Assembly (NCBI GenBank): GCA_003313425.1
Contig: NHZP01000040.1
Location: forward strand, 186,001-250,000
Source of the DNA: Pseudopyrenochaeta lycopersici
Lineage: Eukaryota > Ascomycota > Dothideomycetes > Pleosporales > Pseudopyrenochaetaceae
Direction: 5' to 3'
DNA length: 64,000 nucleotides
The notes below the pieces were generated by a model. That model was not told where the DNA came from. It searched no databases and saw only the letters and a program-made list of their open reading frames with translations. Made by a program: the position numbers and the translations under genes. This document shows positions 1 through 9,759 of this stretch, in pieces (the first letter of the stretch is position 1; every line of letters starts with the position of its first letter).

Positions 1-378
1 CGCTACCATAAGCAGTGTTTCGCCTGTAGGACTTGCGGTGATCCGTTTCCGACTGCCGAGTTTTACGTTTTCGAAAACTTTCCCTATTGCGAGCACCATT
101 ATCATGAGCTCAACGGGTCACTGTGTAACTCATGTGACCGCGGTATTGAAGGCCAATACCTAGAGACAGATATGCGCCAAAAGTTCCATCCAAGGTGCTT
201 CACGTGCACGACCTGCCGAATTGTCCTACGCGACGGTTATTACGAAGTCGGCGGGCAAAAGTACTGCGACCGCCACGGGGAGCGCGCCGCAGCTCCGCAG
301 CAAGGCTATCTAGGACCTGGTGGCTACAAACCGCGCAATGTGCAAAAGCGCCGAACGAGACTTATGATGATGGTATGA
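1..378 (+). CDS. LIM-domain protein, C-terminal part (5' truncated by window edge)
   Basis: The frame is open from base 1, so the gene starts outside the window. The visible 125 residues hold the second half of one LIM zinc-binding domain (C-x2-C followed by Y-C-x2-H) and one complete LIM domain. The complete one has CNSC, then FHPRCFTCTTC, then a closing CDRH, which is the normal Cys/His spacing. After it comes a short basic tail ending at a TGA at 376-378. LIM domains bind partner proteins. In fungi, proteins ending in tandem LIM domains include paxillin-like cytokinetic-ring proteins and Rho-GAPs. Which one this is cannot be told from the fragment. No intron interrupts the visible part. 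Confidence 0.85.
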   Translation, partial: RYHKQCFACRTCGDPFPTAEFYVFENFPYCEHHYHELNGSLCNSCDRGIEGQYLETDMRQKFHPRCFTCTTCRIVLRDGYYEVGGQKYCDRHGERAAAPQQGYLGPGGYKPRNVQKRRTRLMMMV

Positions 379-1400
379 GCAATTCCTATCGCTCTCTGCT
401 AATCATAATATTCCATTTTCTGTCATTCACGTTTTCCTTTGTCACATCAATTAGCGATACGGTTCTTTGGCATTGTATGAGCATTCTTCCCTTTCGTTCA
501 TTCTGATACCCGGCCAGCCCGGCCTTATCTTTCCTGCCATTGCATTCTGTATACCCCTTAGATCTTCCATTCGCTACGATTTTGTAATCGCTTTGTTCGC
601 CGATACGAACGCATTGGTGGTCCACTAGAACTGGCTGGCTGCTATTGGACTTGCCCGATATACCCCTTTCGTTTACTTATTACTTTTCGGTCTCTGTGAG
701 ACCCAACTCTACTCTACCAATAATGAGTTCCGACTTGATGTTCGTACAACTCTGTAACAAACTTAATGTATACTGCGCACTATGTGTGCTCGCATCAATC
801 CAAGATAATCAACACTTCAACTTGACACTTTACTCGCTTCATCTGAGACTCAATGACTATGTCCCATGCTGTAAATCAGAGAAAGTGCACTCCATACTGC
901 ATCCACGGCAACAACAACGGCCTCGATACCGATTGTGCGCTTCACACGACTGCTCCCGTGCTATCCTTTCTTCAAAGGACTTTTGTCGTCACTCCTCCAC
1001 ATTCACATCTTCGAGAAGAGTTTACATTCACATATTAATAGGAGTAAATGAAGCATTTGGACCTTGCCTTTAATTCCTTTTGTGATACACAAAGCAACGC
1101 CTTCCAGAGGGAAATATATTCTACACAAACTTGCAACGAAATACGGCAGACTTCACATCCCACGACGCAGCCTTCAATCTCCTGCTCAGGTTGATAAAAC
1201 TTGTGTGCGTGGATTCGAATTTTGGTATGTAAATCGTCATTGTAGTAACGGCGTGCTCAGCATTCTTTGGTACTTGAACGTCCACCAACAACCCTCAAGA
1301 CTGGGTTGCAGACCCTTCTAGTGGCTATACAACCCCAGGAGCTCGATAAGCCTTCGATTCATGTGAGTATTATATGCAGAGTCAGCGTGGAACAGTCACT
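379..1400. other. Intergenic region after the LIM gene
   Basis: About 1 kb without a supportable gene. The open frames here are short, overlap on different strands and resemble nothing known. The first part probably holds the 3' untranslated region of the LIM gene. Confidence 0.5.
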
Positions 1401-1405
1401 CATAG

Positions 1406-1412
1406 TATAAAG
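1406..1412 (+). promoter_or_regulatory. TATA-box-like site before the small proline-rich gene
   Basis: A TATAAAG heptamer lies 95 bases upstream of the ATG at 1501, a usual distance for a fungal TATA box. It supports the reality of the small gene but is only a sequence match. Confidence 0.4.
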
Positions 1413-1500
1413 CCCAGCCATCCACCTCCTTCTGCATCTCGCTACCGTATATTCCTGATTACTAAGCAGCTGTACAACATCAAATAATTCCAGTCCTACT

Positions 1501-1846
1501 ATGCCGCCGCCAGAGGAAATCGCGAACATGCTTGCTCCTAGTAACCCGGGAACGCCTGGTACGTCTACTCAAGGCTTGCACTCAGGACGCTGTAGGCTGA
1601 CGTGATTCTCCTTCTTGTCCAAAGAGCCTGTTCCTACCCCTCCTCCGCCGTCCCCGAGCACGCACAAAATGCTTGAAAATGAGGTGACGAAATTCATCGC
1701 CAAATTTGGAGAGGGTGGTGGTGCGGCTACGCCGGTTAGTAGATGGCTCTCCCCATGCTCGTGTAGTGCTGACTAGGTGCCTCAAGCAACCTCCTCCTAG
1801 CCCGCCGCCTAATACACCAAGCAAACAGGCTATTTCTTGTGCCTAA
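1501..1846 (+). CDS. Small proline-rich protein, three exons (75 aa), function unknown
   Basis: Exons 1501-1558, 1625-1734 and 1787-1846 join into one frame of 76 codons ending in TAA. Both introns (66 and 52 nt) have good fungal signals: GTACGT or GTTAGT donors, a GCTGAC branch site in each, and AAG acceptors. The predicted product has two proline-rich stretches (VPTPPPPSPS and QPPPSPPPNTP) around a short charged segment, and ends in ISCA. There is no signal peptide, transmembrane segment or recognisable domain. A CaaX box is absent because the cysteine is second from the end. No single frame is long enough to show the gene. The support is the matching intron phases and splice signals plus a TATA-like site upstream. 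I do not recognise the family and infer no function. Confidence 0.6.
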
Positions 1847-2280
1847 GCACAGAATGATATTAATGGATGAATGATTGTTGAAACAATGAGATAGATTGAA
1901 TGGACGATGGGGTATTTGCTGGCATCGGTCCTTTGTTGGTTCTGTAGTGAACTTTGTAGCTACCCAAATGAAACATGATGTGCTTGAAATGGTCCATTCC
2001 TATGGAGAGACAAGACTGATTCACTTGAGACTTCCTGGGAAATTGTAGGCTCGATGAGGATTCTGAGTATAAACTTATTCGAGACAGTTCAGTCGCATTT
2101 CTCCACCGTCAAGGACGTAATGTGGGGTGAGGAGTGTCTTGAAGGGGGCCAAATTTTTATAAGTAGTGTAGATAATTCTTTCGATGCAATTTTGTTGAGT
2201 TAGAAATCATTGTTATACATTAGAATGACTTGGGAGATCTTGCTGATGGTCGTGTTGCCTGAAGTAGCATCGACGTCACG
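1847..2280. other. Intergenic region
   Basis: About 430 bases between the small gene and the metaxin-like gene. Nothing is recognisable beyond likely untranslated leader and trailer sequence. Confidence 0.5.
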
Positions 2281-3521
2281 ATGGGCAAGTTTAGGCGAGC
2301 GCATGTCTCCTCCGAAGCGCGTGGTGAACTTTTTGCGACAGCATCGTTCAGCTCCCTCCAACACACAGCGATGATGTCTGAAGCCACCAATTCCAACGGA
2401 TCCCAGAGGGCCAATCGCCAGCAAGCACCATCGCGGAGCATATTCGACGTCCCAGCCCCAATAAAGCAGCTCTTCGATAGATTTCCGCTGTGCACATACC
2501 CAGTGAATGATCTCCCACAACGCGCACCACAGCATCGCAATGCACATGTCCTCTATGTATTTACCACAGACGAAGGTGCCTTGAGGGGCGAGCCATCGTA
2601 CAATCCAGCGTGCCTGAAGTGGCAGGTAAACAGTCCCCCACACCCGACGCCCCCCCCCCCCCCCCCTCTACTACTCCAAGCTCACAACATACCAGGCCTA
2701 CCTTAAATTCTCCAAAATCCCCTTTCGAATCGCATCAGCAAACAATCATTCTTCGCCAAGTGGAGCGCTTCCATTCCTTCTCCCCTCTTCTCCAGAGCCA
2801 TACAAGCAGACACAACCAGTTCCGTCTGGGAAGCTGCAACGATGGGCTATGAATACTAGCAAGAACAGCATCGAGGAGCCGGGGGATATGAGATATGAAG
2901 CATATTTGAGTCTGCTGGATCATCGGATACGGCGAGCCTGGGTACGTACAGATCTGGAAGGAATCTATCTTGGAGGGTCTGAGGCCACCAACCAGCTCTC
3001 GAGCCATAAGTGCTAGCAAAGCACTATTACTCTGGTGTCTGGCTGTGCCCTTCAGGCGATGGCGCTTTCAATTGTTCCGGGCATTGACTTTGACTGACAA
3101 TGCCCAGCTCTACAGCATCTACCTCTCCCACAACTCAACCACTGTTGCTGAACCCCTCTACATCCTCCCTACCTCACGAAACTCCTTTGTCCGCCTCACT
3201 ATCGCCCGCGACCTACGACTGGCAGCCGAGAAGGAACTGCTGAAATTCTCTACTGTTATAAATGCTGAAACACTCTACAGCCAGGCGGAAGAAGCCCTGG
3301 TCGCGCTTGAGATGCTCTTAGGTGACAAGGACTGGTTCTTCGGAGCGTCTAGGCCTGGGCTGTTTGATGCAAGCGTTTTTGCATATACTCATTTGCTACT
3401 GGACGAGAGGCTCGGCAGGGGATGGGTGGACACGCGTCTACGCGACGCGCTAATGTCGCGCAACCGCCTGATCACGCATCGGGACCGAATACTTGCTGAA
3501 TACTTTTCGGACCGCTCATAG
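2281..3521 (+). CDS. Metaxin/SAM35-like mitochondrial outer-membrane protein
   Basis: Three exons, 2281-2625, 2696-2941 and 3108-3521, give 334 residues. The product matches the fungal metaxin (Sam35/Tom37-type) family: an N-terminal SIFDVPAPIKQLFDRFPL motif, a thioredoxin-like glutathione-transferase segment (YNPACLKWQ then AYLKFSKIPF), and a helical C-terminal half with FGASRPGLFDASVFAYTHLL. Proteins of this family sit on the cytosolic face of the mitochondrial outer membrane and help the SAM complex insert beta-barrel proteins. Intron 1 has a GTAAAC donor and contains a run of 17 Cs. Intron 2 has GTACGT and a CTGAC branch site. The start may instead be the double ATG at 2371/2374, which would remove about 30 unconserved residues. 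The family assignment is firm, the exact start is not. Confidence 0.85.
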
Positions 3522-4086
3522 CGGCTGATATGATGACTCTGAAGAACATGTATGATCGAATGTACAGTATAAGGCTTAGAAGCGGCATGAGTATAGCATA
3601 TTGTACGATATCAACACCAGACATTAATGACGCAACTTGCTTTGAACTTGTTTCCAAAAGTCGAGAATCGTTTTCTTCAGTCATGTCGCAGTTGTTCGGG
3701 TGTGGCGGACGCCGTCATTCGACTTGGCACGGCCCAGCTAATGACAGATGCATCTGTGAGTCATTTTGCGGGAAGCTGCACGACACATTGCCTGGTTAGG
3801 AAATGCGGAATGCATAGAGGGCGCTGAGAGGGCGTGGAGACAAGAGTCACCGGCCGATATATATTCCGCTTCAGGCACCCGTTTTGAAAGCTATCCTCAA
3901 ACTTCAGGCTTCCGACTTCACTCGATTTGCCCCGCAGTTTAGTTTAGCTTCGAATCCAAGATTGACTTTATTGGCTTACTTCCGACCTCTTGTTTCTCAC
4001 TTCTTGTACATATATAAGACCATTCCGAAAGCACTCAGTCGCTGTTCACTAGATCTACGACGTCAATCCTAGACCATACGCTCAAG
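3522..4086. other. Intergenic region with methyltransferase promoter
   Basis: No gene is seen. A TATATAAG match at 4011-4018, about 70 bases before the next ATG, is the likely core promoter of the methyltransferase gene. Confidence 0.45.
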
Positions 4087-5112
4087 ATGACGCAACCAAC
4101 ATCCGTCAATATGACCTTCGACACCTCTCTCATCGATCTCAATCCCAATACATCCTTCTCAACCACCGAATCAGATCCTTCAGACATCGGCACCTTGAAT
4201 CCTACTACTAAGACGCCAACAATCCAGCAACCGTCTCTATTCGAAGAGCAGAGCCAAGAGACGCCGAAGCAGTCACAGACACTCTCGCCGAACAACAGCA
4301 TGCCACCTCCGAAATCACCTACACCAGTCCAGCATGTCCCAACCCAAGATGCTTACGATCAATGGGCATCGGTCTACGACTCTGACGGCAACATGCTTCA
4401 ATCAATCGATGATCTGGAACTCACTACCCTTCTTCCAAACTTTTTAGCTGGGGTGTCGAGCAATGTCCAGAATCAAGATATCTCCGTCCTTGATCTCGGA
4501 TGCGGAACAGGTCGTAACACCGCGAAACTACTTGCTTACTCATGGCCCCGGAATCATCGTATCAGTGTGACGGGCCTCGATTTTTCGAAGGGTATGCTGG
4601 ATGTTGCTGCGCAGAAACTACGTCCATTCACAGAGGAAAGTGGCAACGCTACCAGCAGAGCGCACTTGAGATTAGAATGTGCCGACTGCTTTCCCACCGT
4701 CAGCAACCCTTCGGCATCTCCACTACCCTCGGTACCAAACCTCACGCCCGTCAATGCAGTCATCTCCACTCTCGTGCTAGAACACATTCCTCTCAGTTCA
4801 TACTTTTCAACTCTTTCCAGCTTACTCCAACCCAATGGTATCGCGCTAGTGACGAATATGCACGCCGACATGGGCCGCGTTTCGCAGGCTGGTTTCATCA
4901 ACGCAGAAGGTGTCAAAGTAAGAGGCTCAAGCTTCGCCTTTAATGTCGATGAGACTGTGGCGAAGGCGAAAAAGGCTGGGTTCGACATTGTCAGTGTCAA
5001 GGAAAGGAGTATGACGAAGGAAGATGTGGAGAGTGGTATGGTCGGGGAGAGAGGGTGGAAGTGGGTTGGTGTCAATGTATGGTTCGGTATCGTGTTTAGG
5101 AAGGTCGCGTGA
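4087..5112 (+). CDS. Class I SAM-dependent methyltransferase
   Basis: One uninterrupted frame of 341 residues. The first 80 or so residues are Ser/Thr/Pro-rich and look disordered. The catalytic fold begins near residue 88 (AYDQWASVYDSDG), and the AdoMet-binding motif I is LDLGCGTG at residues 135-142. It is followed by an acidic motif (VTGLDFSKGMLDVA) and a later LVLEHIPL segment typical of the Methyltransf_11/25 group. The substrate cannot be read from the sequence. Related fungal enzymes act on small molecules or remain uncharacterised. A TATA-like site precedes the start, and there is no obvious signal peptide. It stands alone between the metaxin-like gene and a HET gene, so context does not suggest a pathway. 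Confidence 0.85.
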   Translation: MTQPTSVNMTFDTSLIDLNPNTSFSTTESDPSDIGTLNPTTKTPTIQQPSLFEEQSQETPKQSQTLSPNNSMPPPKSPTPVQHVPTQDAYDQWASVYDSDGNMLQSIDDLELTTLLPNFLAGVSSNVQNQDISVLDLGCGTGRNTAKLLAYSWPRNHRISVTGLDFSKGMLDVAAQKLRPFTEESGNATSRAHLRLECADCFPTVSNPSASPLPSVPNLTPVNAVISTLVLEHIPLSSYFSTLSSLLQPNGIALVTNMHADMGRVSQAGFINAEGVKVRGSSFAFNVDETVAKAKKAGFDIVSVKERSMTKEDVESGMVGERGWKWVGVNVWFGIVFRKVA

Positions 5113-6165
5113 GATGGTAGCAAGGTGGTGTATCAGGGAGTGAGATGACTAGAGTGGTCTTGCAGGCTTGCTGACCTCAAGCGCTGTGATGAAAAGATAG
5201 GCGTTGATTTGAGGGCTAAGAGCGTAAAAGTACAAGGTATATAATGTGAATTTTGTTTTAGGTTCATGTCAACCAAATACCAGCTTCTTAATGGTGAATT
5301 TTTTCCTGTAGGTTTTCAGTTGTAGAAAGAGGGTTGTACACGCGCAATTGTTGGTAATTCTTAGAAGCTGTATGACGACTAGATTTTAATCCAACCTAGA
5401 TACGCTTCGATTCCATAAGCATTCGTAATATTAGGGCCATTAAATCTTGTCTCTTTATTTGGTCTTGAGTGGAGTAGATTATGTAACAATCACATTTTGA
5501 CTATACGAAGCATTGAGCTCTAGTCACGGGATTAGCTTACCGTTTCGGCGCGGTTATACTGATAACGCCTGTAGATATTCGCTGGTAGATATGAAAATCT
5601 CTTGGACCATTTCTTTTCTACAGCGAGCTCGCCAAACAAGCCAAAAAAGTGATCATTGTCTGGAGAATGGTGTGGTTTTTACCATTAGACACTGTTTTCG
5701 CAGCGTCGCGGAGGAATCGACGAGGAAACAAAATAATACCCAAAAAAACAGACGGTAGATAGAGATTTCAATTGTTATACAAGTCATTACGAGGTAAGTT
5801 AATGGAGCTATAGTCTTGGCTAATTGTGCTTTAGCTTCGAGTGGCATTTTGCTTCACGTACCTATTAGCAGCTATGTATTTAATAAGAGCATGCCTGCCA
5901 AGTACCTACGTACACAAGCACCAAGGGCGCGGCCGGTTGTAAGCTCGATTTAGGGATTTGGAAAGCTTGTTGAATTGTTTGTGCTAACAACTCATCTCTC
6001 TCTAGGAATTGATAAGACGAGGATGGACCAGGGCTTGGCGGGGATTAACGGTGGCCTACCCCACTCCACCTGCGGCTGAACATTCAGCTCCCGACCTTGA
6101 ATCCTTTTCAGGCTCCAGCTCTTGTTATCCATTTTCACGTATGATCTATCACGAACGAGCTTATC
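5113..6165. other. Intergenic region upstream of the first HET gene
   Basis: About 1 kb, moderately AT-rich. It probably includes the 3' end of the methyltransferase transcript and the HET leader. No gene or repeat is recognised. Confidence 0.5.
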
Positions 6166-7374
6166 ATGCGTCTTCTGCGGTTTAATCATGACGGCGTTGG
6201 CCCTGACCAATGGGAGCTGGTCAATTTCTCCTACGATGAAATTCCGTTCTATGCCATTCTCTCTCACACCTGGGGCTCTGATTCAGAGGAAATCACTCTT
6301 AAAGATATGACAGAGGGCGGAAGAAACGCACGAAACAACTGGCAAAACAAACCCGGCTTCAAAAAACTTCAATTCTGCCATCAGCAAGCTAAACAGGATG
6401 GTCTGCGATACATCTGGATAGATACCTGTTGTATCGATAAGTCAAGCAGTGCTGAGCTGCAGGAATCGCTTAACTCCATGTTTCGCTGGTATAAGAACGC
6501 AGCTAGGTGCTATGTTTACCTATCCGATGTATCTTGCGATCCATTGTTCGAAAGTGAAGAAGACAGTTGGATGTTGGCTTTCCGAAAAAGCAGGTGGTTC
6601 ACCCGCGGATGGACGCTCCAAGAGCTCATTGCTCCCTCCTCGGTTGTTTTCTACTCTAAAGAGGGAAAACGGCTAGGTGACAAGCGGTCGCTGGAGCATG
6701 CCATTCGCGAGATAACTGGAATCCATCACAAAGCCCTTCAAGGACTCGAAATGTCGCACTTTAGCATCGAAACTCGAAGGTCCTGGGCCAAAAATAGACG
6801 AACAAAACGACCGGAGGATGGTGCTTATTGCCTGCAAGGAATCTGCAATGTATATCTACCGTACATGTACGGTTGGGGAGGAGAGATGGCGATGCATCAA
6901 CTGGAAAAGGAGATCAAGGACTCAAAACGTCCACGAGCCATGGACAATGAAGAGGCGATTCGCGTTGGTGCCGCATCGTGGAAGAATCTTATTGCGCTGG
7001 ACCAAGGCCAATTGAGCCAGCTAGATTCAAGTTTAGAAGAGTACACCGCATGGTTTCTAAAGCAATGCGAAGTTCCGTCGCCGCTTAGTCGAGCGGCAAT
7101 GTCACGCAATGCGAGCCAAAAGATGAAAGAATTGCTAGCCCGTTTTGGCGTTTCCTACACAGATGAATCGATACTCAATGGGAAGATCACAACGTGTGAA
7201 GAAGGCTGGGAACTTTTTCAAGCTCAACACGAATCAGATCATCGAAGAGTGTGCGGGTGGCTGGACAACAGGTGGTGGATGAGTAATGACCCAGAAAACT
7301 ATCACAAGGGTCTGACTGCTGCCACGACATTGGTGGAGCTGATGATATGGAGAGGCATATGGAAGCGGTTATGA
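6166..7374 (+). CDS. HET-domain protein (heterokaryon incompatibility)
   Basis: A single-exon frame of 402 residues. The N-terminus MRLLRF and the block FYAILSHTWG are the standard opening of HET-E/HET-D type HET domains, so the start is well supported. The other HET blocks follow in order: GLRYIWIDTCCIDKSSSAE, CYVYLSDV and WFTRGWTLQELIAP. HET domains trigger cell death after non-self recognition between fungal strains. The part after about residue 225 (from AYCLQGI) shows no WD40, ankyrin or NACHT domain, so this is a short HET protein. Its 3' end faces that of the HeLo gene, with only 151 bases between the stop codons. This places it in one block with two other probable cell-death genes. 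Confidence 0.9.
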   Translation: MRLLRFNHDGVGPDQWELVNFSYDEIPFYAILSHTWGSDSEEITLKDMTEGGRNARNNWQNKPGFKKLQFCHQQAKQDGLRYIWIDTCCIDKSSSAELQESLNSMFRWYKNAARCYVYLSDVSCDPLFESEEDSWMLAFRKSRWFTRGWTLQELIAPSSVVFYSKEGKRLGDKRSLEHAIREITGIHHKALQGLEMSHFSIETRRSWAKNRRTKRPEDGAYCLQGICNVYLPYMYGWGGEMAMHQLEKEIKDSKRPRAMDNEEAIRVGAASWKNLIALDQGQLSQLDSSLEEYTAWFLKQCEVPSPLSRAAMSRNASQKMKELLARFGVSYTDESILNGKITTCEEGWELFQAQHESDHRRVCGWLDNRWWMSNDPENYHKGLTAATTLVELMIWRGIWKRL

Positions 7375-7525
7375 AGCTTTAATAGGCTGTCGATTCGAAC
7401 CTCATACGGCATGCAAATTTACTCTCATGACATCTAATGACAATACTTAAGCTTGCTTCTCGAAAAACTACCAGTTTGTCTCATCGACCAACTTCTAAAG
7501 CACGATCATGCATATTCTAGATATT

Positions 7526-9452
7526 CTATCCAATACTTTCTGCAGCTTTGTCTAGGACCTCTAAGACTTGCGCACGAAATGCTTGTTGCAGCTTCAAATC
7601 CTCTTTGTTGTCGTTTTCCACATCAAATCTTCCAGTCAAGCAGCGAATGACAACATCCTTGTACCGCTCTCCAACTTGTTGAGGCAGCGATTTTTCGGCT
7701 TTTTTGATCAGGTAGCTCTGTATAGTTGAAGAATCATTGACACGCCTGAATCCATCTCTCTCAAGAGAGAGCACGGGGCGCCAAAGACCTGTAAATCATC
7801 ATATTAGTATCTGTGTGGAATGCTAGCCATTAAGAGAGTGATAATGTGGGTGACTTACCGATCTCGAGTAGAACAACACCGAGAGCATAAATGTCATGGA
7901 TCTTGGCAAACGGTTGCTGTGGGTGTTTCTGTCTTTCAGGATGTCTGTACACGTTGCGAGCTATGTCTTTATCTGGCCTTCCCGAGGAGAAGTCGAATTC
8001 AGGGCGACTAAATTCGAATCCCATTACCCAGGGCTGTGAGATCACCAGCCTCGCTTCCAGCCCAGAAGGTTCTTTGGCGCTGCCTGCACGAGGGAAAAAC
8101 AATATATTCTCGCTTCTGAAGCTTTCATGGACCTGTCAGATGTTGGCAATAGTATCCTTAACGCGCTGGAGTACACCAGAGGTATTGGCTGAGGCATTTT
8201 ATCATAGCCAGAACTTACCCATTTCACAAGTTGCAATTCGCATATTGAACCAGCTAAGCTCCTTGCTAGCCTGAGTCGTTCTCCCAACGAAGGCCGCAAA
8301 GCCTGTAAACCATATAATTTCAGAAGGCTAACAGGTAATCCTTCAGCGCCATCTGGGATGGTGAAAAGGAACGCCACTTGATTGTCTTGAGAGTCAAGCA
8401 CCCATCCCTTGCAAGACAAGGTGTGAAACACTAGATCTTTTCGTTGACGGAGAAGATGTGCCAGCTTTTCTACGCGATCTTGTGTGCGACCTTCCAATGG
8501 AACGGGCTCACTCTTATCGGGTGCGTAGCTGCGGAACTCGACAAGCGAAGGATCGCCGAGATGTTCGAGGACGGCAAATTTCCCCTCGAGCTTTGAACAC
8601 GCAGCTAGATCCCGGAACAAGCTCTCGTCCTTCAATTGAAGGCTGTCTAAGGAGGTTTCCATTCCTGTAACGTTCAATTGAAGCTGTGCTTGAAGGTCGA
8701 AGCCAAGTCTCTTGGAGTGCTCGTTAGTCTTGAGCCGATCAAGATGCGTCAATTTGACTCCAACACTAGTTGCGTGGCACATGAGCTGAACTTGTGCATT
8801 AATTTTCTCGTTTTCTTTGGTGAAGTTTCTGATAATGGATTCTAGTCTACCTTTGTCCCAAAGCGACCATCTCAATCGAAGCGTGCGACTCTTTCGCCGG
8901 GACAGGGGTTGAGCTTTCAGATGTGTTGGAGTCAGTTGTTTCGAGAGCTTTTCATCGTGGTCGCCAACTGCTTGGTCGAAATTATTTATTGGTTCTTCTA
9001 CCTGCTGGCAGTTTAGAAGCTCTGAACCTTCATTTATGATGTTGAGCAGCTTTCCTAATTGAACTTGGATCTGAACTTGTACATTCGGATCGAACTGTTC
9101 GAACAAGGTCTTGCCTCCATATGCCTGGTCATACGTTAGATTGTTCTACGTTATAGAACATTAGTGACATCTGACGGTAGAAGGCTCGAAAAGCAAGCAC
9201 TTTAGAGTGTCCGTTCGGTTATTTTCGAATCTGATATTATTTGCGAGTTCGATGCTATCCTAGAGTGCCGGTGAGGTCAACCTTCAAAGCTACGTCACAC
9301 GAGAGATGGAATAAATGCCAAATCCATAGTGTTTTCCTTACCTTGTCGAAAGCCCTGTAGTCAGATATGACTTCGGCGGCTTTGGTACCTATTAACCATA
9401 TCTTATCGAATGCCGTGATGGTGAGGCCCGCGATTCCGACGAGCTCGGCCAT
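7526..9452 (-). CDS. HeLo-domain protein with C-terminal kinase-like (pseudokinase) domain
   Basis: Five exons on the minus strand, in transcript order 9342-9452, 9176-9259, 8219-9124, 7859-8132 and 7526-7788, give 545 residues. All junctions keep frame. The start MAELVGIAGL and the segment IRFENNRT...LLFEPS, then AYGGKTLFEQFDP, are hallmarks of the HeLo (prion-inhibition and propagation) domain, whose HET-S member makes membrane pores. The C-terminal 250 or so residues resemble a protein kinase fold: VHESFRSENILFFP stands at the catalytic loop, PWVMGFEFSRPE at the DFG region, and IHDIYALGVVLLEIGLW at the helix-F region. The catalytic Asp and the DFG Asp are missing, so it is probably a pseudokinase. 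The intron at 9125-9175 uses a weaker GTCAGA donor. It is divergent from the kinase-ankyrin gene with 307 bases between. Confidence 0.82.
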
Positions 9453-9759
9453 AATCAATTTACAGAAGAATTAAGGTACACGCCTCAAGCTCAGAGTGTG
9501 GAAGGCTGAAAGTCATGCACCTAAACTTGGCTGCGTTGGGCAGGCGGCCTCCCGCATGGAGAGTGGGGGCTGAATTTGACCCCGCTCGACGACTTGTGAA
9601 CTCTTGTGTGCTCCCCCACGACTTTCTCATATATCGACATTTGGATGCTTTATTGTTCAGATATGTTAATAGAGCAATGAGTTTGCTCGAAAACTTGCCT
9701 AGTCTAGCTGTGAGCCTACCGCTGATGGCATTCTTTGGTGCGCTAGTCTTTCGCCGCTA
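9453..9759. promoter_or_regulatory. Shared divergent promoter region
   Basis: These 307 bases separate the start codons of the HeLo-pseudokinase gene (minus) and the kinase-ankyrin gene (plus), so they must hold the promoters of both. An open stretch at 9515-9759 on the plus strand could be an alternative leader or upstream coding exon of the kinase gene, but no splice model joined it in frame convincingly. Confidence 0.45.

Noticed and set aside
1200..1225. B-box-like tRNA sequence (TTCGAATCC on the minus strand)
   Set aside because: No A box, anticodon arm or acceptor stem could be drawn around it; the same holds for similar matches near 7391 and 8010.
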